DNA of 10,297 nucleotides from Chloroflexota bacterium (GTDB taxonomy: Bacteria > Chloroflexota > Limnocylindria > P2-11E), in contig VBEU01000122.1 of assembly GCA_005883775.1 (NCBI GenBank), forward strand, positions 1-10,297, given 5' to 3'. The first letter of the stretch is position 1. Every line of letters starts with the position of its first letter. Shown here one piece after another: positions 1 to 7,056 of this stretch. The position numbers and the translations under genes are program-made. Below the pieces are notes generated by a model. The model worked only from the letters and a program-made list of their open reading frames with translations, ran no database searches and had not been told where the DNA came from.

Positions 1-976
1 CGAGGGTCGCGTAGGCGGTGAGCTCCGTCTTCTCGTTCCTTACGACGAGCTCGGTGGTGAGATTCTCGTAGACGGCACGGAGGTCGGCTTCGGTGTTCGC
101 GTTGAAGTACTGCCCATCGGTGATCTCCGCGATCTTCTTGAGTGTCGTCTCGTCGAGGGCCGTGCGCACCGCGCGGCCTTGGAGGCGAACGATCGCGCCC
201 GCCGCGCTGCCTACGCCGATCGTGTAGATGCGTACGCCTCGGCTCGACGCCTGATCCACGATGTCGAGCGGCGCCGGGAACTGGTTGTTCTGCCCATCGG
301 AGAGCAGCACGATCGAGGCGGCGGCATGCTGACCCGCAAGGTAGGCGGGGATCGTGGCGCTCGGACGTGGCGTGGCGGAGCCATCGGGCTGACCCGGCTG
401 CTGGAGGATCGAGCTCGGTAGGTCCGCCTCGCTCCCTTGAGATTCCGCGATGGCATCGAGCGACACCAGGATCGCCCTGCCGATCGCGGTCGCCCGCTGG
501 GGACGCAGGCGGTTGATCGCGGCGATGACAAGCGTCTTGTCGGTCGTCGGCGATTGCACGATCGAGGCGTCCCCTGAGAAGGACACGACCCCGATCTTCA
601 CGCTCTCGCTCTGTTTGTCGACGAACGCGCGCGCCGCGGCTTTTGCGGCTTCCATGCGGTTCGGCTTCATGTCCTCAGCGAGCATCGATCCGGAGACATC
701 GATCGCAAGGATGACGGTGCCTTCCTGGCTCGGCACCGCTACGACCGCCTGGGGGCGCGCGACGGCGATGGCCATGAACGCCAGGGCGAGGATGAAGAGC
801 GCCGGAGGAACGTGACGCCGCCAGCCCGGTCCTTTACCGATGGCTTCGCGAACGAGCGAAAGGTTCGCGTACCGGAGCGCATAGCGGTTGCGCCTCCGCT
901 GCGCGAGCACGTAGAGCACGGCGAGCCCGGCGACGACGACGAGCAGCAGGAGAGCCGATGGCCAGATGAAGTTCAT
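1..976 (-). CDS. BatA-like VWA-domain membrane protein (partial, 3' end outside window)
   Basis: Reading the minus strand from ATG 976 gives 325 residues with no stop before the window edge. Residues 5-24 and about 57-73 are hydrophobic membrane segments, followed by a von Willebrand factor A domain. The MIDAS metal site is visible as D93-V-S95-G-S97, with later conserved pieces FSGDAS, ATAIGRAI and LLSDGQNN. A Gln/Pro/Ser-rich insert of roughly 40 residues splits the VWA domain. Family knowledge: BatA/VWA proteins work with MoxR ATPases and DUF58 proteins in envelope or stress-related complexes; the exact substrate is unknown. The start is supported by GGGAG seven bases upstream and by a 4-base ATGA overlap with the end of the DUF58 gene. 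BatA proteins are usually about 320-340 aa, often with a C-terminal membrane helix, so little is probably missing. Confidence 0.88.
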   Translation of the reverse strand, partial: MNFIWPSALLLLVVVAGLAVLYVLAQRRRNRYALRYANLSLVREAIGKGPGWRRHVPPALFILALAFMAIAVARPQAVVAVPSQEGTVILAIDVSGSMLAEDMKPNRMEAAKAAARAFVDKQSESVKIGVVSFSGDASIVQSPTTDKTLVIAAINRLRPQRATAIGRAILVSLDAIAESQGSEADLPSSILQQPGQPDGSATPRPSATIPAYLAGQHAAASIVLLSDGQNNQFPAPLDIVDQASSRGVRIYTIGVGSAAGAIVRLQGRAVRTALDETTLKKIAEITDGQYFNANTEADLRAVYENLTTELVVRNEKTELTAYATL

Positions 977-1887
977 GCGGATGCTCCCATCGCCGCGCGC
1001 CGTCCGGCGCGCCGCTTACGCGCGTACGCGAACTTGACGATAGCGCGGACCAGGTCCTCATCCGTGCGCAGTACGAGCACGTCCACGCCCGCGCGCGCGA
1101 ACGTCGCGTTCAGCATCTGTTCGCGCCGCTGCGCCGCCGCAGCAAAGCGCTCGCGGAATCGCGGATCGCCGGTGTTCACGCGGACCTGCTCGCCGGTTTC
1201 GCTGTCGGTGAGGATCACCGTTCCGATGTCAGGCATCTCGTCCTCACGCGGATCGGCCAGGCGTACAGCGAGGGTCTCGTGGCGGCGCGCGACGCGCTCG
1301 AGGCGATCTTCCCATCCGGCGGCGCTGAAGAAATCGGAGATCACGAAGACGAGTGACCGGCGCTTGAGTCCCCGCATCCCCGAATCCAGCAGATCGCTCA
1401 GCGACGTGAGCGGTGCGCTCTGGAGACGCGGCCGCTTCTCGAGCTCGTTCAGGATCCGAAGCACCTGAACGCGACCCCCGCGCGCCGGTATCGAACGTTC
1501 GACCCGGGATGCGTAGAGGGTCGCTCCGACGCGATTGCCATGTCGCGTCAGCAGGCGCGCCAGCACGGCGGTGAAGTCGACGAGCAGATCACGCTTGCGG
1601 CGGTCGACGGTGCCGAAGTCGACCGATGGCGAGAGATCCAAAAGGAAATGAGCGTTGATCTCGCGGTCCTCGAGGTACTCCCGCACGTAGGGCGCGTCGA
1701 GCCGCGCGGTCACGTTCCAGTCGATGTGCCGGACGTCATCCCCGAATACGTACTCGCGGATGTCAGCGAGGTCGAGACCCTGACCCTTGAAGATCGTGCG
1801 GTAGTTGCCCTGAAGCAGACCGTCCAGGCGTCGGATGACGGTCCACTCGAGGCGCTCGAGCCGGCGCTCAGGCGCGGAGGGCGACAT
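973..1887 (-). CDS. DUF58 domain protein (MoxR-associated)
   Basis: A 304-aa protein with the DUF58 signature: residues 42-51 read DIREYVFGDD, followed by RHIDWN (53-58) and AR, which is the conserved block of the family. A VWA-like fold is suggested by DLSPS (84-88), a MIDAS-type DxSxS, and by FVISDFF (181-187). No membrane segment is evident. DUF58 proteins are encoded beside MoxR ATPases and VWA proteins and are thought to act as adaptors or substrates in that system; the biochemical role is not settled. The start codon lies 20 bases inside the upstream MoxR gene, and the stop overlaps the VWA gene by 4 bases, indicating translational coupling. The Shine-Dalgarno match (AGGGA close to the start) is weak. 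Confidence 0.92.
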   Translation of the reverse strand: MSPSAPERRLERLEWTVIRRLDGLLQGNYRTIFKGQGLDLADIREYVFGDDVRHIDWNVTARLDAPYVREYLEDREINAHFLLDLSPSVDFGTVDRRKRDLLVDFTAVLARLLTRHGNRVGATLYASRVERSIPARGGRVQVLRILNELEKRPRLQSAPLTSLSDLLDSGMRGLKRRSLVFVISDFFSAAGWEDRLERVARRHETLAVRLADPREDEMPDIGTVILTDSETGEQVRVNTGDPRFRERFAAAAQRREQMLNATFARAGVDVLVLRTDEDLVRAIVKFAYARKRRAGRRAAMGASA

Positions 1888-2869
1888 GTCCCTGCAGCGG
1901 CTCGGTCGGTACGGGAATGCGCGCGAGCACGCGCTTCACGACGTCGTCCGCGGATACGTCCTCTGAGAGAGCCTCGAATGAGAGAACGATCCGGTGTCGG
2001 AGGACATCGAGCGCGAGATCCTGAACGTCCTGCCCGGTGACGTAGCGGCGGCCGCGAAGGTAGGCGAGCGCGCGGCCCGCGAGGACGAGATTGATCGACG
2101 CGCGGGGACTCGCCCCGTAGCTGATGTACTTCGCGACGTCGCCGATGCCGTACTCGGAAGGGTGCCGCGTCGCCGACGCGAGCCGGACCACGTATTCCAT
2201 GAGCGTCGGGTCCACGAAGACGTTGTCGACTTCGTGCTGCAGCTGCAGCAGGCGGTCCGTCGTCATGACCGGGACGACCGGTGACATATGTCCGGTGACC
2301 CGCTCGACGACGACGAATTCGTCCATCTCGCTCGGGTAGCCGACGAGGACCTTCAACATGAACCGGTCCACCTGGGCCTCGGGAAGGGCGTAGGTGCCCT
2401 CGGTCTCGATCGGGTTCTGCGTCGCCATGACCAGGAAGGGATCCGGGACCTTGTGCGTCTCGCGGCCGATCGTGACCTGTCGTTCCTGCATGACCTCGAG
2501 AAGCGCGCTCTGCACCTTCGCCGGCGCACGGTTGATCTCATCGGCGAGAAGGAGGTTGGTGAAGACCGGACCGAGCGAGGTCTGGAAATCACCGGCGCGC
2601 TGGTTATAGATGCGCGTACCGACGAGGTCGGCGGGCACGAGATCCGGCGTGAATTGGATCCGCTTGAAGTCGCCGGTGATCGCCTGAGCGACGGTCTTGA
2701 CCGATAAGGTCTTGGCGAGACCGGGAACCCCTTCGACCAACAGGTGGCCACGCGCGAGAAGGCCGACCATGAGGCGCTCGATCAGGTGATCTTGCCCGAC
2801 GATCACCTTCTTGATCTCGAAAAGGAGCCGGCCGGTGTCCGGCGGTACCGCTTGCTGTACCTCTGCCAT
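1868..2869 (-). CDS. MoxR-family AAA+ ATPase
   Basis: A 333-aa protein of typical MoxR length. Walker A is GVPGLAKT (47-54), Walker B with the family-specific extension is LLLADEINRAP (106-116), and sensor 1 is ATQNPIE (149-155), followed by the Q-rich PEAQVDRFM stretch. MoxR ATPases are cytoplasmic hexameric chaperone-like machines that remodel or activate partner proteins, usually VWA proteins, and this gene sits directly upstream of DUF58 and VWA genes. The ATG is preceded by AAGAGGAG about ten bases upstream; that ribosome binding site overlaps the stop codon of the protease gene. The 16-base gap to the protease implies one transcript. The specific pathway served cannot be read from sequence. 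Confidence 0.95.
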   Translation of the reverse strand: MAEVQQAVPPDTGRLLFEIKKVIVGQDHLIERLMVGLLARGHLLVEGVPGLAKTLSVKTVAQAITGDFKRIQFTPDLVPADLVGTRIYNQRAGDFQTSLGPVFTNLLLADEINRAPAKVQSALLEVMQERQVTIGRETHKVPDPFLVMATQNPIETEGTYALPEAQVDRFMLKVLVGYPSEMDEFVVVERVTGHMSPVVPVMTTDRLLQLQHEVDNVFVDPTLMEYVVRLASATRHPSEYGIGDVAKYISYGASPRASINLVLAGRALAYLRGRRYVTGQDVQDLALDVLRHRIVLSFEALSEDVSADDVVKRVLARIPVPTEPLQGHVALRA

Positions 2870-2885
2870 CAGTCTTTCACTCCTC

Positions 2886-3668
2886 TTAGTCCGGCGGCAC
2901 GCCGAGCGCGCTTGCCGCTGTATCGATGGTCACGGCGAAACCGACGCCGCTGAACGCCGGCTGTCCGGTGGGATTCACGAGGCCGGTGACGATGCCGACG
3001 ACCTCACCGTCTCTGTTCACCAGCGGGCCGCCCGAGGACCCCGGGTTCACGGCAGCGTCGAACTGGATAAGGCCGGTCAGGGAACGATTCTGGTTCGGCA
3101 CCTGGACCGACCGGTCGAGTCCGCTGATCACGCCGGTCGATAACGACCGCGTGAGGTTGAACGGGTTACCGACGACGATCGCGTCATCGCCGATCCGCAG
3201 GCCTGATGGGTTTCCGAGCGTCGCCGGCGTGAGTTGCGCCGGTGTGTTGGCGGGTCGGAGGGCGGCGATATCGCTCGCGGCCACTTCCGAAATGATCACC
3301 GCTGCCGACTCCGTGCCATCGGCGAAGACGACCGACAGGCTCGCGGCGTCCTGGACGACGTGAAGCGCGGTCAGGATGTCGCCGGCGTCATCGATGACCA
3401 CGCCTGAGCCGGAGCTCACCAGCTTGCCATCTGAGCTCAGCGCTTTGATCTGCACGACCGACGGGGCGACCTTCGCGTAGACCTCGCTGGTGAGCGGCGT
3501 CGGTGTGGGCGACGGCTGGATGTCGGCTTCCCGGGGGGCCGGCGCCATCGAGATCGCGACGAGAAGCGCCGGAGCCGCGAGTGCCGCTGTCCAGGGAAGC
3601 ACGCGGCGAAGAGCGGTCCGGATCCGCGTCCGCTCCGGCGGATGTTGAACGCCCGGGTCGGGCGCCAC
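2886..3668 (-). CDS. Membrane-anchored trypsin-like (HtrA/DegP-type) serine protease without PDZ domain
   Basis: From GTG 3668 the protein is 260 aa: a short basic N-terminus, a hydrophobic segment at about residues 24-41 (signal anchor), a Pro/Thr/Ser linker (QPSPTPTP), then an S1C-like protease domain. The catalytic triad is visible as H103 in ALHVV, D133 in SDIAAL and S212 in NPGSSGGPL. The chain stops right after the protease domain, so the C-terminal PDZ domain common in HtrA proteins is absent. It probably cleaves envelope or secreted proteins outside the membrane. Start choice is uncertain: the frame stays open to ATG 3839, but that would cross the SOS-type box and overlap the divergent gene; GTG 3722 is another option. 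No convincing Shine-Dalgarno sequence precedes any of them. It heads the MoxR run and may be functionally linked. Confidence 0.82.
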   Translation of the reverse strand: MAPDPGVQHPPERTRIRTALRRVLPWTAALAAPALLVAISMAPAPREADIQPSPTPTPLTSEVYAKVAPSVVQIKALSSDGKLVSSGSGVVIDDAGDILTALHVVQDAASLSVVFADGTESAAVIISEVAASDIAALRPANTPAQLTPATLGNPSGLRIGDDAIVVGNPFNLTRSLSTGVISGLDRSVQVPNQNRSLTGLIQFDAAVNPGSSGGPLVNRDGEVVGIVTGLVNPTGQPAFSGVGFAVTIDTAASALGVPPD

Positions 3669-3788
3669 CTCGTGATGGCCGCGCGGGAACGCGCCGTAAG
3701 GCCGGTCCGCTCTGCTGGGCACGAGTCGGGTTCGAGTGTAGGCACGCGACTTTTGCGGACGGGTATGGGTTGAGTAAGAAGGACGGTC

Positions 3789-3818
3789 GAGACATGGTAA
3801 GAACAAATGTTCTATAGT
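3789..3818 (+). promoter_or_regulatory. Candidate sigma-70-type promoter for the radical SAM gene
   Basis: GAGACA (3789-3794; four of six with TTGACA) and TATAGT (3813-3818; five of six with TATAAT) are separated by 18 bases. The predicted start of transcription would fall near 3825, leaving a short leader with the GGGAG ribosome binding site. The LexA-like palindrome fills the spacer and touches the -10 element. Its position also excludes GTG 3817 as translation start for the downstream gene. Confidence 0.5.
3800..3813. promoter_or_regulatory. Putative LexA (SOS) box
   Basis: The 14-base perfect palindrome A-GAAC-AAAT-GTTC-T matches the GAAC-N4-GTTC core of the LexA box known from Bacillus and mycobacteria/actinobacteria. 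It lies in the divergent spacer, 25 bases upstream of the radical SAM start and inside that gene's predicted promoter, where bound repressor would block RNA polymerase. I found no other exact GAAC-N4-GTTC site in an eye scan of the window. Which LexA type this organism has is unknown, so the assignment is inference from motif and position. Confidence 0.6.
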
Positions 3819-3837
3819 GCACAAGACGGGAGCTCGC

Positions 3838-4737
3838 ATGTCATCAGTCGTCTATCGCGAAGTCGAAGCAAAGAGCGCGCTCAATGCGGTCAAGGGCATG
3901 CCATTCGATTGGAGCTTGAATCCGTACGTCGGCTGCCCCCACGCCTGCCGCTATTGCTTTGCCCGTGCCTACAACGCGCGTTACCGCGATCGGGACGTTG
4001 GCGACGCGTTCGACAAGAACGTCGAGATCAAGTCGAACTTCGTCGAGCGACTCCGGGTGGATCTCGGGCGGAACCCTCAGGGTTCGGTGGCGATCGGCAC
4101 CGCGACAGATCCCTATCAACCGATCGAGGGCAAATACCAGCTGACGCGGCGGTGCCTCGAGGCGCTCGTCGATCACCCGATGCCGACGAGCATCGTGACG
4201 AAGGGTCCTCTGGTGGTACGCGACATCGACGTGCTGCAGAAGCTCGATGAGAAGACCGAGGTCACCGTGTACTTCAGCGTCCCCTGCGTCGACGAAGAGA
4301 TCGTGCGAAAGACCGAACCCGGCACAGCGCCGCCGCGCCAGCGACTCCGAGCACTTCGCATGCTGCGCGAAGCGGGCCTCGATGCGGCGGTGCTCTGCAT
4401 GCCGGTGCTACCGGGCATTAGCGATAGCGAGGAATCGCTCGACGCCGCGGCCCGCGCCGCGAGCGAGGCAGGCGCGACCGCGTTCCGTCATCGCCCGCTG
4501 AAGATCGACGCCGAGATCCAGCAGTACTACTACGACTTTCTGGCGACAGAGTTCCCGGTCATGGTCCCCCGCTACGCCGCGTTGTACCGGGGCGGCGCGT
4601 ATCCGACGAAGGACTACGAGCGCGAGCTAGAGGAGCGCATCCGCCGCGTGCGCGCCCGTTACGAATTCCGTGAAAGGCCCGCGCGGCCGGCGCGCCCGGC
4701 CGCGTCCGAGACCGTCCAGCTGCAGCTCGCTATCTAG
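3838..4737 (+). CDS. Radical SAM protein, Rv2578c / spore-photoproduct-lyase-like family
   Basis: A 299-aa protein. The 4Fe-4S binding motif C33-PHA-C37-RY-C40 (CxxxCxxC) follows MPFDWSLNPYVGCPHAC, the characteristic opening of Rv2578c-like radical SAM proteins. Other family blocks are TATDPYQPIEGKYQLTR, TKGPLVVRDIDVL, VYFSVPCVDEEI and LPGISDS. These enzymes cleave S-adenosylmethionine to a 5'-deoxyadenosyl radical; they are related to spore photoproduct lyase, which repairs thymine lesions, but the substrate of this subfamily is not established. ATG 3838 is chosen because GGGAG sits five bases upstream; an in-frame GTG at 3817 overlaps the -10 promoter element. The preceding SOS-type box suggests induction by DNA damage. 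The 3' end converges with and overlaps the DoxX gene by 8 bases. Confidence 0.9.
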   Translation: MSSVVYREVEAKSALNAVKGMPFDWSLNPYVGCPHACRYCFARAYNARYRDRDVGDAFDKNVEIKSNFVERLRVDLGRNPQGSVAIGTATDPYQPIEGKYQLTRRCLEALVDHPMPTSIVTKGPLVVRDIDVLQKLDEKTEVTVYFSVPCVDEEIVRKTEPGTAPPRQRLRALRMLREAGLDAAVLCMPVLPGISDSEESLDAAARAASEAGATAFRHRPLKIDAEIQQYYYDFLATEFPVMVPRYAALYRGGAYPTKDYERELEERIRRVRARYEFRERPARPARPAASETVQLQLAI

Positions 4738-5290
4738 CCGGGGCGGAAAGCCCCTCGCTGCGCGGCGTCGGCACGACCGCCTCTTCGCGACGCACGGTTT
4801 CGGCCGCTTCGTGGATCTCGTCGCCGAGCGCGATCGCGATCCCCGCGGCGGTCCCGATGATCGCAAGGAGCGACATCCACCACGGTGTCTTGATGCCGAA
4901 CAGACGATCGATCGAGATGGGGCCGGGCCCGGCAACCATCAGCACGACCGCGATCGTCAGGTTCGTGACCGGCAGCTCACCGCCTCCTTGGTTCGACCAG
5001 ATCGGCTTGCCGCCGTGCGCTTTTCGCCACGCGACCACCATCGGGGCCGTCGCGATGATCGGACCGATCGGAGAGAGAAGCCCGAGCGCGGTGAGCGAGC
5101 CGCCCGCGACCTCCGATGCGCCGGCGACTTCGGCCCACTCGCGTCCGGGCTGGAGGCCGAGCTTTTCGAACGCCTGACCCGTGCCTTCTGGTCCCTTTCC
5201 GCCGAACGCGCCGACCAGCTTCTGGGCACCGTGACCTATGAGCAGACCGCCGGTAACAGCACGAAGCAACAGAAGAGCGGCCCAAGTCAT
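4730..5290 (-). CDS. DoxX family integral membrane protein
   Basis: A 186-aa membrane protein. It opens with the DoxX-type segment LLLLRAVTGGLLIGHGAQKL (6-25), then FGGKGPEGTGQAFEKLGLQPG and a second hydrophobic block AEVAGASEVAGGSLTALGLL, matching the DoxX/SURF4-like fold. Hydrophobic stretches lie near residues 3-22, 53-72, 74-88, 110-124 and 138-155, with a charged C-terminal tail exposed to one side. DoxX proteins are linked to redox/thiol homeostasis in some bacteria, but function here is unproven. ATG 5290 is preferred over GTG 5296 because GGAGG lies seven bases upstream of it. The gene converges on the radical SAM gene and diverges from the small basic protein gene. Confidence 0.88.
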   Translation of the reverse strand: MTWAALLLLRAVTGGLLIGHGAQKLVGAFGGKGPEGTGQAFEKLGLQPGREWAEVAGASEVAGGSLTALGLLSPIGPIIATAPMVVAWRKAHGGKPIWSNQGGGELPVTNLTIAVVLMVAGPGPISIDRLFGIKTPWWMSLLAIIGTAAGIAIALGDEIHEAAETVRREEAVVPTPRSEGLSAPAR

Positions 5291-5316
5291 CGTCACACCT
5301 CCGTTACGGTCGCGCC

Positions 5317-5333
5317 CGTTCGCAGCACGAACG
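5317..5333. repeat. Short inverted repeat in divergent spacer
   Basis: CGTTCG and CGAACG are separated by five bases in the 83-base spacer between the divergent doxX-like and small basic protein genes. It could be an operator or a small hairpin. It is short enough to occur by chance in GC-rich DNA. Confidence 0.3.
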
Positions 5334-5373
5334 ACGCCACCGCGGAGGCACGAGAAGTGCGTGTTTGCAGGTC

Positions 5374-5526
5374 ATGTCTACGCGGACGACGGCAGCGCGC
5401 CAGAACATCCGCAAGGCCGCGGCGGCGGCGAAACGGAAGCGGACGATCACGCATCTTCCGAAGCGCACGAGGACCGCACTCGCAAAGCAGGCGAACAAAG
5501 TGAAGCGTCAGAAGGCGTCTCGATGA
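5374..5526 (+). CDS. Small highly basic (histone-H1-like) protein, 50 aa
   Basis: ATG 5374 opens a 50-residue frame that begins MSTRTTAARQNIRKAAAAAK. It has 17 Lys/Arg and no Asp or Glu, with an Ala/Lys-rich centre, followed by RTITHLPKRTRTALAKQ. Such composition is typical of nucleic-acid-binding proteins such as H1-like or ribosome-associated peptides; function is inferred only from composition. The stop TGA overlaps the ATG of the zinc-ribbon gene (ATGA at 5523-5526), the standard arrangement for coupled translation, and this argues that the frame is real despite its size. The ribosome binding site is weak. A long overlapping frame starting at 5238 runs across it and is a shadow of the zinc-ribbon gene's frame extended upstream. 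Confidence 0.7.
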   Translation: MSTRTTAARQNIRKAAAAAKRKRTITHLPKRTRTALAKQANKVKRQKASR

Positions 5527-5810
5527 GCTGGATCGATCAACTGATCCGTCATCTCGAGCAGGTCACCTGCAGCGGATGCGGTGAGTACTACCACGGCGGC
5601 GACATCGCGGCCGTGGTCACTGAGCCATCGCGCCTCATCGTCAGGCTGCGCTGCCGATCGTGTGGGCAGGACGGGATCGCGATCCTCGACTTCGGCACGA
5701 GCCCCGTCGAGGTCGACCCGATCACCGCCGACGACGTGCTCGATTGCCACGATCTGCTTGCGCGGGCCGCGCGGCCACCGTCCGAGCTCTTTCCCGCTAT
5801 CGCGGCGTAA
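5523..5810 (+). CDS. Small zinc-ribbon protein, 95 aa
   Basis: The protein carries two CxxC knuckles, C16-SG-C19 and C44-RS-C47, spaced 24 residues apart, as in a zinc ribbon that binds one zinc ion. It starts with an amphipathic segment, MSWIDQLIRHLEQVT, and ends with an acidic region (VEVDPITADDVLD). I do not recognise a named family; it may bind nucleic acid or a partner protein. ATG 5523 is chosen because it overlaps the stop of the preceding basic-protein gene by 4 bases; the frame upstream of it is open but low-complexity and covered by that gene. It ends only 6 bases from the converging topoisomerase gene, leaving no room for a separate terminator. Confidence 0.78.
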   Translation: MSWIDQLIRHLEQVTCSGCGEYYHGGDIAAVVTEPSRLIVRLRCRSCGQDGIAILDFGTSPVEVDPITADDVLDCHDLLARAARPPSELFPAIAA

Positions 5811-5816
5811 CTGCCT

Positions 5817-6887
5817 TCAGGCGGCGCGCCGGGCGACGCGCTTGGCCGCGCGTCCAAGCAATGCTGCGACCGCGGCTTCGTGTCTCGACAGCTCGTGACC
5901 TCTCTGGGCTTTGTCGGGTCGCTTGAGCGCGGACGGAAGATGACCGGTCAGGTACGCCTCGAGGATCGCCGGGTGTACGTAGCACTTCCGGCATATGGCT
6001 CGGGTGTTGCCGAGCCGCGCGGACACGATGTCGATGGCCTGCACGACGCGTTTACGCGCGACCCGCTCGCTGCGTGCCGGCCCGGCGTCGGCAAGCGCGC
6101 GCGCCGCGAGGACGGTCCCAGCCCAGGTGCGGAAATCCTTCGCCGTGAGATCCTCGCCTGAGACCTCGCGCAGATATTCGTTCACGTCCTCCGAGCCGAT
6201 CGGCCGGAGCTCACCATCATCGCCGCGATACTTGAAGAGATCCTGCCCAGGAAGCTGCTCGAGGCGCGCGATCACCCGAGCCAGCCGGCGGTCTCGCACA
6301 TCGACCTCATGATCCTTTCCACTCTTCCCCCGAAAACGGAAGGCGATGCGCGAGCCTTCGACGTCGACGTGCTTGGTTCGAAGGTTCGTGAGTCCGAACG
6401 AACCGTTCTCGCGCGCGTATTCGACATTCCCTACACGCATGAACGTTTCCTCGAGGATCCGGATCGCCGTGGCCAGAACTCGCTCCCGCGGAATCCCGGC
6501 CTGAGCGAGATCTGCGTCGACGCGCGCCCGCACGCGCGGTAGCGCTTTCGCGAAATCGCCCAGCCGGCCGTATTTGGCCTCGTCCCGCACCTCGCGCCAT
6601 CGTTCGTGATAGCGATATTGCTTGCGGCCGCGCGCGTCGCGCCCTGTGGCTTGAATGTGGCCAAGCGGGCTCGGCGAGATCCAAACGTCGGTCCACGCGG
6701 GTGGGATCGCAAGGCGGCGGATGCGACGGAGCTCCCCTGCATCCCGGATCGGCACCCCGTCGCGATCGACGTACGTGAAGCCGCGTCCCTTCCGCCGTCG
6801 GCGGACGCCGGGCTGCTCGTCGCTGGCGTAGCGGAGACCTGCGAGTTGCGCCGCCGCTACGCCATCGCTCGCGACATCGTTGCTCAT
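5817..6887 (-). CDS. DNA topoisomerase IB (poxvirus/eukaryote type)
   Basis: A 356-aa protein from ATG 6887. The N-terminal domain contains GRGFTYVDRDG and LAIPPAWTDVWISP, and the catalytic core contains RVGNVEYARENGSFGLTNLRTKHV, FRGKSGKDHEV, FRTWAGT and CRKCYVHPAILEAYLTG. The nucleophile is Tyr303 in YVHP; the conserved Arg/Lys residues of the active site are in the LRTKH, RGKSGK and FRTW motifs. The enzyme nicks one DNA strand through a 3'-phosphotyrosyl link, relaxing supercoils without ATP. Bacterial homologues often sit near repair genes, which fits the split LigD downstream. The frame is open upstream to 6986, but the extension does not resemble the family. No clear Shine-Dalgarno precedes ATG 6887, so the start is moderately sure. 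The C-terminus is basic (KRVARRAA). Confidence 0.93.
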   Translation of the reverse strand: MSNDVASDGVAAAQLAGLRYASDEQPGVRRRRKGRGFTYVDRDGVPIRDAGELRRIRRLAIPPAWTDVWISPSPLGHIQATGRDARGRKQYRYHERWREVRDEAKYGRLGDFAKALPRVRARVDADLAQAGIPRERVLATAIRILEETFMRVGNVEYARENGSFGLTNLRTKHVDVEGSRIAFRFRGKSGKDHEVDVRDRRLARVIARLEQLPGQDLFKYRGDDGELRPIGSEDVNEYLREVSGEDLTAKDFRTWAGTVLAARALADAGPARSERVARKRVVQAIDIVSARLGNTRAICRKCYVHPAILEAYLTGHLPSALKRPDKAQRGHELSRHEAAVAALLGRAAKRVARRAA

Positions 6888-6903
6888 GACGAGCGCTAAG
6901 CAG

Positions 6904-6921
6904 ACCGATGACCAGATCGGT
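6904..6921. repeat. Inverted repeat in topoisomerase leader
   Basis: ACCGAT and ATCGGT are separated by six bases, centred about 25 bases upstream of the topoisomerase ATG. It may be an operator or leader hairpin. No factor is recognised and chance is possible. The rest of the 169-base spacer 6888-7056 holds only the candidate promoter annotated separately. Confidence 0.3.
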
Positions 6922-6998
6922 GCGGCTGCCCGTTCGAGTAGCTCGCTCTTTCGGTCGTCAAGCAGGCAGGCGAGCGCGGGGAACATTACTTCCGCGTA

Positions 6999-7028
6999 TT
7001 GACTTCGTTACCGCGCCGTGACAAAAAT
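6999..7028 (+). promoter_or_regulatory. Candidate promoter for the 128-aa gene
   Basis: TTGACT (6999-7004; five of six with TTGACA) is followed after 18 bases by AAAAAT (7023-7028; four of six with TATAAT), in an unusually AT-rich patch (CAAAAATTTT) within GC-rich DNA. The downstream start codon is at 7057, which leaves about 20 bases of leader carrying GGGGAGG. It would drive the 128-aa gene and possibly the whole repair cluster after it. Confidence 0.4.
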
Positions 7029-7056
7029 TTTCGCGCGTAGCACTGGGGAGGCTCGT

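Noticed and set aside
1099..1111. GAAC-N5-GTTC match
   Set aside because: Spacer is one base too long for the LexA core and the site is inside the DUF58 gene.
812..1468. 218-aa plus-strand frame antisense to DUF58 and VWA genes
   Set aside because: Ser/Arg-rich shadow; both minus-strand genes show clear family motifs.
1491..1502. Palindrome TCGAACGTTCGA
   Set aside because: Inside DUF58 coding sequence, with GAAC and GTTC directly abutting; wrong spacing for a LexA box.
3817..3837. Upstream GTG start for the radical SAM gene
   Set aside because: It lies in the predicted -10 element and has no ribosome binding site, whereas ATG 3838 has GGGAG at good spacing.
4071..4085. Perfect palindrome GAACCCTCAGGGTTC
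   Set aside because: Has GAAC and GTTC halves but a 7-base spacing and lies within the radical SAM coding region; not a LexA box and likely chance.
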